A stretch of DNA of 64,000 bases from NCBI GenBank assembly GCA_040357565.1, contig JBDODJ010000004.1, one strand, 5' to 3'. Origin of the DNA: Cercozoa sp. M6MM (lineage: Eukaryota; Endomyxa: Ascetosporea). Positions 10,489-20,484 of this stretch are shown here, piece after piece (the stretch's first letter is position 1; each line of letters begins with the position of its first letter). The position numbers and the translations under genes are program-made. A model generated the notes under the pieces. The model was not told the DNA's origin. It made no database searches and saw only the letters and a program-made list of their open reading frames with translations.

Positions 10489-11598
10489 TCAGTAGTTTGT
10501 GGAAAGCCGCGTGCTACGCGGCAAGTCGCGATAAAACTCGCTATAAAGTTGGTCTTGAAGAGCTACTTGAACCCAAGGAGAAGTGAGTTTCGAGCAAAAC
10601 ACACGCTTTGCAGGTGGATGTAGTTGTTTTTCACCAGGATCCAGGTCTCCGTGTCGTTTGTGCTTCTTCATGTGCGCGTTAAGCGCATGCTTGCTTCGAA
10701 ACATGCGGTCACACTGAGGGCAGGGGACAGTTGGAGCCGGAGGCGGGGCCGTCGGCTGCTTCTTTCGCTTCTTTGAGCATTGTGCGATTGTGATGGAATT
10801 TTTGAGAGAACGTTGCTGAGTTGCTGTGCTTAAGCTGTGCACATTTCGGACTGGAGGCCGTTTTCGGGGAGAGTCTTGACATGGCTTGAAGCCCGGAGCA
10901 CCTATTACTCGGGTAGGGCAGCGATACATCGGTGGCATATGCGACATAATGCGTCGGCTGCAAGTAAAACAATAAATACAAACTCGTATCACTCAAGAGC
11001 AAAAGTGAAGGGACTTATGGCTCGTCGACGCGGTGTTCGCAACGTCTGATAGAGGTTCACGCCACTCGCTCGTTGTCGCACGCATCTTATCATAAGCGTC
11101 TTTGGCTTCACGAGCTGCCTGAACAAGCGCAAGGAAACGCACTCCAGCTGCAGATTTCCGTTCGGCGCGCGCGACTTTTCTCGGTGACGGTTTCAAGTCG
11201 GCTTTCTGATTGCCGTTGAACGAGCTGACGTTCTCTTTGGCTTGGTTTGCATGCCATACAGTTTTTCGTTCTTTCACCTTGCCTGCAGTTTCAGAAATTA
11301 AAGCCCTTGGGAGCATGATTAAAGGCGGACGTGGCATTTTGAAGCTCTGTGCAGCACACTCACGAATCGCATCTTGCGGCGTCCGAGCCAGTTGGACGAA
11401 AGAGTTTTCCTTGCCTTCTGTATTAGCGACATTAACGCGACTGCTTCGTGTGCTCATGGCGTGAACTTGCGGAGCATTGCGTAAACCTCGAGCCTTGCGT
11501 GGGCGAAGTTCTGCCAGCGGTCTTTTGTGAGTCTGACTGTTCTGTCTGTTTTGAAAGTCGAGCCGATTTAAGCCCTTCTCGGCGAGCACAGTGTGCAT
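10489..11598 (-). CDS. C2H2 zinc-finger protein with two KEN motifs
   Basis: There are two exons. The first begins at the ATG at 11598 (MHTVLAEKGLNRLDFQN) and ends near 11013 in TASTSH. An intron (GTCCCT...TTGCAG) follows, then the second exon runs to the stop at 10489. The C-terminal part has one classical C2H2 finger, CPQCDRMFRSKHALNAHMKKH (20-residue core near 10655-10720). It is preceded by a Lys- and Pro-rich linker (SKKRKKQPTAPPPAPTVP) that could be a nuclear localisation signal. The N-terminal half is basic and appears disordered, and it contains TEGKENSF and QAKENVSS. These match the KEN degron of the anaphase-promoting complex. The family is otherwise unknown, and the function is likely nuclear. 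A GTG 12 nt upstream of the ATG is in the same frame but is not needed. Confidence 0.75.
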
Positions 11599-12249
11599 AT
11601 GACGCTGCACCTTAGCCTAGGAACCTATGGTGTGCACCAAACGCTTTGCAGACGCATTAGCGCATCAAAGGAGTTTCTCGCACGTGCTGAGTGACCCCTG
11701 CGATTTTGAAATTGACAGTTGAGTGACCTCACTCGGGCCCAGTTTCTTTGGCAGTTGGCGTAATAACACTTAAACAGGCTTCGGTGAAACCGCCGGAATT
11801 CTTAGTTATTGTACTTGGGCCGTCGGATGTGGCATTGTAGACATTTTCAGTTTTTCGTTTGGTTCAGTTATGCAAGCAAATGCGATGTTCAGTTCACGGT
11901 TTTGTCTGTGGCACGTGCACGGCACTTGGGCGTGCACTAGGGATGTCATTGAACGGAACTTACAGTTCAGAGGACACGACGCGACACCGCACAACGCGAG
12001 CTCGGTTGAGTAACTTGGCCGAGGCGAGGGCCGGGTGCAGAAAAACGGAAATCGACTACACCACGTACGCGACGTTCGGACGTGACGGGGAAACGAACAG
12101 CACCAACTGATGACCAGGACGCGACGAAATTTAGTCTTGTTTAGAGTGTAATCTCTCAGTTTGAGGTGCCCTGGAGTTGCGCCAATAGAGCTTCAGCCAT
12201 ATCAAGATGCGATCCCATTCTAAGGTGACACAGAGATTTAAAAAGAGTT
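11599..12249. other. Region without a supported gene
   Basis: Only short open frames on both strands are present. None shows family motifs or coherent splice sites. It probably holds the promoter of the minus-strand zinc-finger gene and the 3' region of TFIIE-beta. Confidence 0.4.
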
Positions 12250-13525
12250 TCATAAAGACTCACGTGCTAAGCAAGTGTACCCTCTCTTTGGCCGCCGTCG
12301 CTTGTGCCGAAGCTGTTCGCGCTTGTTCTAAAGCGAGGGGACAGTTAATTCGAAAACACACACACACACACACACATACACACACGCACACACACGCACA
12401 CACACGCACACACGTGTACAAACACACAAGTGTACACACACGTGTACAAACACACACGTGTACACACGTGTACAAACACACACACGTGTACACACACACG
12501 CGGACACACACACGCGGACACACACACGCGGACACACACACTCACATAGGAGGGAAAAAGGCACCGCCCGTTCGTGTTCGCTGTCACCAACGGCGATTCC
12601 GGCATCATGCAGGCGCCTGAGGCAGCAGCGTGATAGTATGTAGTAACACAGCGCAAGGAAATGGTACTTTCGCAACTCGGTGAGTCGTTCTTCAGTTTCG
12701 CCCTTTGGCAACGGAACTTGCTGCCACAACTCCCTACGCAAACAATCCAACAAACAGTCTGCTCACTTTAAATCTGTGAATGCACACATGTGAACAAGAC
12801 ATACTTAAGATCATCAGGCAATGACAGTGTTTCCAACGAGGTTTCTCTCCAAAAATAGGCTTTATTCTTGCTGCTCGTATTGATGATAGCGACTATGGTG
12901 CCCTGTAATGTTTATAACTGTGTGTTGATGCAATGAAACCCTCATGGAGAGAATACGTTTCTCTCAAGTTTTTCGAGAACATTTTCAGCCTTATCGAAGC
13001 ACTCAATGAGTTTGTCGCTCGCTACAGTACTGTCATCCAAAAGCTTGCATTGACACAGAGAACGAAAGAATACCAAATCCGCGACCAGGTTGGCGCTGCA
13101 GAAAATCGCACAACGACGCCTCGTCTTTCACCTGCCAACAAGCACGGTAAACCTGACCATGCGGTCTTTATGTATCAGAATTACCTCTGGATAGGCGGGC
13201 GCATATTCGTACAGGCCCTGTGACGCCGCAAAATCGACAAGCGCATTTGCTTGAAGCGAAGGTGCAAGGTGCGCGTGAAAGTATTGCATCGCTGTGCACG
13301 AGAGCACAACTCCACATTGAACTCACACAGCACGTGAAACACACCTTCGCCGGTGTCCTGCGACGGTCGCATGCCACCGCGAATTGACCGCAAGTGAGTC
13401 TAAATGCAATCGAAATGCCGAGAAAGAAAACAGAATGGCAATGATACCACAATGTCTTCGGCCGTGACAGGGCGCCGCTCCCGGCGTAAGTACACAATGG
13501 CATGATGTAACTGCTCTCGAGACAT
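12250..13525 (-). CDS. Transcription initiation factor IIE subunit beta
   Basis: The start is [16 protein letters not shown] at 13525. In order, the exons give [141 protein letters not shown] and a very basic end [16 protein letters not shown]. This is the TFIIE-beta order: two winged helices, the short strand pair with an N..KK-like turn, the LW helix, the helical hinge and the Lys/Arg-rich tail. TFIIE-beta pairs with TFIIE-alpha to recruit and stimulate TFIIH at RNA polymerase II promoters. The last intron holds a TG/minisatellite tract. Its donor (GTGCCT or GTGAGT) and the exact final exon phase are uncertain. The ATG lies 5 nt after the stop proposed for the upstream gene. Confidence 0.85.
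12355..12545 (-). repeat. CA microsatellite and ACGTGTAC minisatellite in TFIIE-beta intron
   Basis: A CA tract (TG in sense) passes into tandem units with ACACGTGTACAAAC, then four ACACACGCGGAC-type units at about 12495-12540. The whole tract lies within the last intron of the minus-strand gene. Confidence 0.9.
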
Positions 13526-13530
13526 AATTA

Positions 13531-14700
13531 CTACTGAACACTACGCAGTAGTAACACACGCTCAATCCAAACGTTGAGCTGTACAAGGCTGAAGGAGAGG
13601 ACTGATTTATTGTCTTGAGCCGAAGCGCTGGAATCAAACTCATCTGTTTGTAGTCTACAGCACTGAATGCTGCAGACTTTAACACCAGCTGTTCTAAGTT
13701 GCAGGTCGAGTAAACACCATGGCATGTAATCACCAGCTTGAAGCGTAGAGAGACAGTTCGTTGCGAGACAGCGCCAATCCAAAATCTGCAGTTGTTGGAA
13801 CCCACCGTGTTTGCTGCAAGTCGCGTTTAATCTGTTCAAATGTCATGCGCGATCTGGAACGTGAGTGCGCATTTTGAGGAGGTCAACGGTGACAGGTGTG
13901 ATGCCAGAATCGCTTTTGAGCGACTCGTCGCCATCTGCAACGGTGCCCGAGCCATCGGTGAATGTAGCGTGCAGGTGCAGCCGCACAGTCTGCAGAACAT
14001 GACTCTGAGAATCCGTGCTCTCCGTCTGCACACATACTGTATTCAAATCGTATCTGGCAGGGGGCAACAGTGCGACTTCACCTCAACATTCTCGTTTGCT
14101 TCGCTTTCGCGCTCAAATTGCAATGATTTGAAGTGCTTCTTGTGATATAGGTTTGCAACTTGGATTCCTGAAAAAACATGCCAGTGACACAGAGTGACGG
14201 GCTGATATTCCCGTCAGCTTTACCGTTGAGCGTCACTTGCAATGAACGGTTGTGTGCAGTGGCACGCAGTGTCTGCAGTGAGTTTACAGTGAGGCCTGCG
14301 ACATCCTCCACCCGGCGAAGCTGCTCGTCTGCACATATTCACCCTCAGTGACAACGACACAATGTACTATGCACATTAATTAGGTGGTACCTTGTAAGGT
14401 GACGGTAAGCGCATGCGCTGGTGGTGGTAAAGTCACCAGAGCGAGGGTTTCTTCGGGCGTGAGCAGCGATAACTGAATGGGAGTAGAGTGCAGGGAAAGT
14501 GGTAAATGAGTAAACGCAAAGAGGAAGAGGTAAATGGGGTAAAGAAAACTGGCATGCTGCTTTGAAAATAGGTGAGCACTGTACCTGCAGAGGCGTGAAA
14601 GAGACAGCAACGTTCGCTGTTTCAGCGATATCGATCAGCTTTGCCTTTCTGCAAGCACCATGCGTGCACTAGATAGTTTCTTGAGTAAGCGGTTACTTCA
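13531..14700 (-). CDS. Unidentified exons: 3' part of the WD40 gene or a separate gene
   Basis: Minus-strand exons with good splice signals encode KLIDIAETANVAVSFTPLQ, LSLLTPEETLALVTLPPPA, DEQLRRVEDVAGLTVNSLQT, TVCVQTESTDSQSHVLQTV, FEQIKRDLQQTRWVPTTADF and a tail WIERVLLLRSVQ that ends at 13531. The intron near 14500 carries the TTTACCC-like tract in sense. The alternating hydrophobic pattern and Thr/Ser-rich strands suggest beta structure, as in an appendage or ear domain, but no motif is diagnostic. There is no clear start codon between here and the propeller exons above 14700, so I favour one long gene. The stop lies only 5 nt before the TFIIE-beta ATG. Confidence 0.4.
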
Positions 14701-17700
14701 ATTCAGGCCAGTCGAATGTGTGCACTATATGAGCTTGAAACACGTGCGAAGCCTTCTCTCCCTATCGCACATACAGTATGGACACATAATGCGCGCGGAC
14801 ATGCAGATACGAGTGTGATACCACAAGCTGTACGCGTGGGGTGCGACGCAACGCAATGCACGCAATGCCTCCGTCGTCGCACTGGAGCAGATTGTGTTTT
14901 CCGCGGTGTCGCAGCAAGAGTGTCGATCCTCGCACTGGCAGCTGAACTGTGCCTTGAACTTGCAGTCGTCCACCTGTCGACCTGCATAGTTTACAGATCC
15001 ATATCGACGACAGAAACACATCTTTTCAAATTATCACTCACGGAATCTTTGGACAAGCTACCAAACAACGTGCACCGACCCATTGCCACACTGTACGAGA
15101 AAACACGTGGCTGGCATATCTACACGCGTCTCGGTCACGGAGTGCACCGAACTGGAGAATAGAACACTCGCACACACGCGTTTATTGTTTTGCAAACTGT
15201 GTACACACCAGCAGGTATCAGAATAAACATCCACAGCAGGTATCAGAATAAACACAATATAAAATCTGCAGTACATGAGTGAATCGCCGCAGTACAGAAG
15301 CAGCGTGTCACCTAGGAGAGCCACGGGAGTGCCACTGCAGAAGGCATAATCTACATGCGTGTTGTCACTTTTAACAACAGTGACGCCCTGTGAGGTGCCA
15401 ATGAGGACGGCGTCATTGTACACTGTCATACAATTGACAGTGCCCTTGAGTTCCAAGCGTGTGTCTTCTCGGGACTCAAGCTCCACTCGGTGCAGTATGT
15501 ATTTGCCATTTGCGTGCTGTGCGATAGCGTACAATGTCGTGTGACGCACGCTCATTTGGCACAGGTGTGTCGACGCTAGCTTAAGTTGCTCCAGTGTGTT
15601 CTGACGGATGTCATAAATGAGGACCCCGGCGGATGTGGCAGTCACCACGAGAGCGAGTGATTGAATAAATCGATGCCGTTCTTGAAGTTGAGACGGTGTC
15701 TTGTACCACTCCTGCAGCAGCGTGCTGGCGACACTACTCGTTGCACTAGCAATTGACATCGAGTCGGTGACCTGTCCAAGCGAACCAAATAAAAAGCCCC
15801 GTGTCAGTATCTTTGGGTCCGACAATCCATCTGAAGAAAACACGTTCTGGCTACCTCAACTGCAGGAGTGTATCGAGACGACACAACGCTCACACTGTCG
15901 CTCTCGGATTCTGAGCTTGTTTCGGTGTCAAATGCGAGGGTTGAGTCGGTTTCGCCCAGTTCCGTCCGCTTCTGGTGCAACTGTTGACACAATCGTGTTT
16001 TACACAGCACATTCACGAACCGAACAAGAAGTTGGCGGGCAAATGACAGATGTCAATACCAAAACATTGTGCGATTCTCGGAGTGCGTTTGTTCTCCGAG
16101 ACATGAACCACTGAGAGTAAACCTGCCGCACTGCGTCTCGGATCCGACTTAGTTGAACTCGCATCGCGTAAACTGCATCATGTGTTTCGTGTGCCACTCT
16201 GTAGGCAGGGCACTCGAGATGCAAGTTTAAGTGTCTTGTGCAGTTCAACGTACAGAAGAAGTGCACGCTGGCCAACATGCGTGTGTAGTGAGGACACAGA
16301 TACCACCGGCATGCAACATGGCATTCGCAAACGCGCCACCTCAAAACACAACTGCGGCCGCAGTTGTACCATGTGCACCGTACCTCTACAACATACAAAC
16401 GTGCGATATAGTCGCACCAAATTTCTGTACTGTTGTTACTTTGACGTTCCAAGGGATGTAAAGCAGCCGGGCGGCTCATCGCAATCCAATGACACATCCA
16501 CACCTAAATTACAGGACTTTACTGTGCTTCGCACTGGATGTTAATGTGTGCTTGCGTGGCATACATGTTATGTCAGGCAGCAGCGACACGGTACGACACA
16601 GTTTTCCCCTTGGAGTGACAAAACACACGCGCCCGTCGTCCATTATTATGGCCAGCATGCGAGCACCTTTGTATGGTTTTCATCGAGCAATACAACTGTA
16701 CAAATGCAACGAAGGGTAATAATAAGGTACCTACAAAGAGAGGCCACAATCGACGAACTATCCTGTTGCGGCCGCTTTCTTCCACCCGCAGTGCAACACT
16801 GCACGAGCGAACCGTCTCCGTGTCGGTCTTGTCGGCGCCAAAGTCTCGCAACCAAATATGCAGGTATGACGCGTCACACTTCCACAGCACCGCACAGAAG
16901 CCGCCACTTTCCTGCGCCAGCACGCGTGTGCTATACCCTGACTGTACGCGCGGATCCAATGGCGCGACTATCTCAGTTCTACAAGCACAAGTGCAGCGCA
17001 TACGCTAAATTGTTTTGAAGGTATCCTACGACTTCACATGATCACTTGCACACTCGTAGACAGCAATGATTCCGCAATCCTCGTCGTCGGTGACAGTCCC
17101 GACCGTGGTGAAGGTCTGGTGTATACATAATGACCCGAATGCCGAAACACCTGCTGTAAGTATATTACCTTGCCATTCGGATGCACGCAGATCTGAGCCA
17201 CTGCCGTTCGGTGCATACGCGTCTGCTAAAACGAAAATTGGTGTTTGTCGTCTTAACTTCAAGTGCAAGTCATACCTCAAAGATCATGCTGCTGGTCTGC
17301 AGATCAAAAACTCGAACGACGCCGTCGCTGTACCCTGCCATGACGAGGTCTTTTTCCTACGATCAACAGTAGATTCTATATTGTGTTCGGTTCTCTCAAG
17401 ATTGCAGGGGTATGCAATTTTAGTTTACAGCATGAGGGTGTGTTTTAATCGTCGTAGGAAAAGCAGGAGGTGTCCCGCCGTCGTCGTTTTCAGAACTACA
17501 GTTGCTCGCCAGCTGGAACTGCACTGCGAGATGTGTTCGAAGGTATTTCGTTCCTTCTCTGCCGACAAGTTGCCGTAATCATGCAGGGAAACATGCATAT
17601 GCAATCTCAAGCAGTCAAATGCGACGTACACAGGCGACTGAAGTGCCGACGAGAAACGGTGCACAGAGGCGAGTCGAGTGTCGTACACGCAAACGCTGCC

Positions 17701-19293
17701 ATTGGAAGATGCAGTCACGAGCTGTTGCTTGTGGAATGTGCCTTGCAACTCGCGCATGTATCCTAGAACAGTTTTCGACATTTTACTTTGTCAGGATAAT
17801 TTACTTTGTCAGTTGGATACCAATGGCAAACTACCATTACTGCACATGCGGCTGCTCAGGAGCAAACTGATTCGTTCATCGTCAACGTGCAGTTGGTGGA
17901 GTTCTACCACCAACCAGTCCCTCAAAAGGAAGAAAGTCGTCATTTATCGAAGACAAAAAGTACGAAAGGACGTCGCAACGAGCACATTAAGACCTCCGGT
18001 TGTGGTCATGAGTCCAGTGATGTCGTGTTCCTTTGACGTTGATGCTAAGAGGAGAAACGGCACTCATGAACCGCCTAGCGAAACGAAATAAATATGATAC
18101 TTTGTGTCTCTAGCGTTGCGTCAAGTATGCATCGTGCGTGATCCAACGTGAACACTCGCAGACGCGGTCCACTCGCGACGACCTGTTATTGTTAAACAAC
18201 ATCTCATATTCGTTCAGCTTTTACACCCCACATCAGGATTGTTGTATTCACCAAAAACGCAGCCGATGCGGTCACACACGACAGTGTATCACCTAAGAGG
18301 AGATGTCGAGTGTTTGGAAGCATTGTGAGGTTGCCTGGAATAGTTATCACCTTCAAACGGCTCGAATGAGGACTCCACCTTTCGTGTGCTTGTGTTCACT
18401 AAGACAAAGTTACTAGGTAACGACAGACTTTAGGATATATAATATAATGGGACGTTTTATCGGTACCAACAAAGCAAGTGCCACATGTGGATGCAAGAAA
18501 AAGACGTTTTGACGTTTGTGAGTGTACATCCGTATCTTGCAACCCTGCTTAATTAAATAGATTCCATACTCCAACAACAAAGTTGCATCTGGAAGTACCA
18601 GCGTCGAAGCAAAGCGAACGAAAGCGAGTGGTCGTCTTAAACTGCTTAGCTGCCTCTTCACCTCGTTGCTGCACCAGGTGGGAGTAGACATCCACACTGC
18701 ACGGCATCAGCCTGCCTGCCTTGCATCGCCTACTCGACAATACCCATGCGTACAGATCATATAATCCGAGAAAGGAACTTACCAGATCTTGGCAGTGTTG
18801 CGACCGACTGTCGCGAACTCAGCATGAGCAGCGCGGGGCGCAAACTTCACATGCGTCATCACAGGCATACTATCACTCACAACGCTCGCAGCCACTGTGT
18901 AACTCACAAGGGAAGCAGGGTTGTTAGCAGTACTTCAATTAAATATAACTAATATATTAAGTACCTTCAATTCGTTCCCCCAGTTGAAAGAGTGTTATTT
19001 GAGAACGTGGTGTCCGTGTTAGAGTCCCGCAAATCACCAAAAAGCGACCGTCGTCGGACACATCCGCGCAGGTCTAAACGATAAAGGGGTAAGGAGGTGG
19101 GAGGGTAAAGGTAGGGCTAAAGAGGTGGGGGGGGGGGTAAACGAACTACCACGGACGCGAACTGTTGAAGACGAATGCTCGTGGTCGCAGCTCTCTCAGC
19201 AGACAAACTGGGTGCTTTGCCGCGCAGCACGCCGCCTCTATATTACCATATAGCCTTCAGTTCGATATTCAAGTTCAGTTTATTACGATGCAT
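14701..19293 (-). CDS. Large WD40 beta-propeller protein
   Basis: The proposed start is MHRNKLNLNIELKAI at 19293. The following exons join in phase: SAERAATTSIRLQQFASV, TCADVSDDGRFLVICGT, MTHVKFAPRAAHAEFATVG and RNTAKIW, then VDVYSHLVQQRGEEAAKQF. Further exons read LVTASSNGSVCVYDTR, MAGYSDGVVRVFDLQTSSM, RTAVAQICVHPNGK, MLAIIMDDGRVCFVTPRGK, TVHMVQLRPQLCFEVARL, an acidic Ser-rich linker TETSSESESDSVSVVSS, then ALVVTATSAGVLIYDIRQN, TVYNDAVLIGTSQGVTVV and FLVQCGNGSVHVVW. Repeated SDDG/SDGVVRV and NTAKIW blades show at least two WD40 propellers. Length and layout resemble WDR90/POC16-type centriolar proteins or other large WD proteins, but this is tentative. The family, the exact exon count and the 3' limit are unresolved. 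Confidence 0.6.
19079..19140 (-). repeat. Intronic C-rich TTTACCC-like tract (sense)
   Basis: On the minus strand this reads as repeated CCTTTACCC and CCCACCTCC with a run of C. It lies just before an acceptor (ATCGTTTAG) that leads into the exon TCADVSDDGRFLVICGT. Similar tracts occur on the sense strand of other genes in the window. Confidence 0.6.
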
Positions 19294-19553
19294 CTTCGAG
19301 GTCGAAGCGAATGCGAGGGTGAGAGTTCGCGGTGTCAGTGTGCAAGTGCTTTAGCGAAAACAACACCGCTCGTGGTTGCTTCCCTGACTCTGTCGAAAGC
19401 ACCCAGAATATAAGTTTAGACCACCAGCACTTGAGTACAGTTTATTTAAATGTTACCGACAGCAACGCAGATATCTGCGCCGGCGCATACAATGGAGACA
19501 CTTCGAAGCTCCAGCGACCGCAGAAAGATCTTTTTGTTTTGTTGCTAAGTAAT

Positions 19554-19902
19554 TTACAAAGAGCGGATGCCGTTTGAGTGCAAGTGGTTGAATTCTCCAG
19601 CAAGAGAATACCGGATCGCAAACAGCAACACAGCTGCCGCTTGCATGCAAGAACAAAATGCTCCCATCGACAACGCGTGATACTGCAGCGACGCGTTGCT
19701 CTCGTAATCGCAGCCCAAGAACGCTGAGTCGATGACACGATTGCAGTTCTTAACATTCAAAAACATGGACCAAGAATACCTCTGCAACTTTGGCTGCTCC
19801 GCTAACAACGGAATGCCTAAATTACAAACCATATCAAGCACTTAAGAACTGAAAACTGGAAGGCAGGAATCAAGCACCTGCACCTTTCTCCCCGCTCAGC
19901 AT
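19554..19902 (-). CDS. Small unidentified membrane protein
   Basis: Exon 1 (19902-19878) encodes MLSGEKGA. A 37-nt GT-AG intron (19877-19841) follows, and exon 2 (19840-19554) completes a protein of about 103 residues. The intron phase is consistent. A hydrophobic segment, MGAFCSCMQAAAVLLFAIRY, near residues 65-85 is the likely transmembrane helix. Before it lies a Cys-containing stretch (NCNRVIDSAFLGCDYESNAS) with a possible glycosylation site (NAS). I recognise no family. It is on the same strand as the WD40 gene and about 260 bp upstream of that gene's start. Confidence 0.5.
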
Positions 19903-20484
19903 TGTTCAGAGCTCCCGTGTGGCTAGTGTAGCTCGTGCCTGTGCTTCGATGCCTCAATGCATTGGTGAAATTTGTCTCGTTTTTCCTAACTATCCGCGCG
20001 GAGCTCGCTAGACCATAGACTAAGTTAAAAAGATATCGAACATAAACCCGCAGACTTCGGTCAGCGCGAACGACAGAAATTAGTGAACTGAGTTGCGTGA
20101 CGGAGCTGAAATCGATGAAATCGACCCAAGTCTAGCCCTTCGTCGTGTGAACCGTACGTACGCGATCGTAGTCATCCGTTCCGGTCGAAATGCGTAAACG
20201 AAACGTCAGGCGAGGTTCGCGTCGGTTCATGATCAGGCTGATTCGTAAAGTAAACGAAATAGTACTGTAAATCATTATCCGGTCTATTGAACGGAACAAA
20301 CGAAACTCGATTCTACTCGCTCAAATGCCGCGCGGGTGGGGTGAATTTCCGTTCGTTCAGTTCGGTTTAAAGCGAAACGAAAGCCAAGCGAAGGCGAGCA
20401 ACATCGACGCGGCCGTGAAGTCGCGGTGACGTGATGATGCTTTCAAGTGAAGTAATTGGCTCGGCCGTGATGTTATTGGCTCGC
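19903..20484. other. Spacer between two minus-strand genes
   Basis: No frame of note was seen. The stretch holds the 5' flank of the small membrane protein and the 3' flank of the proteasome gene, with several CGAAACGAA-like words between 20170 and 20400. Confidence 0.4.
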
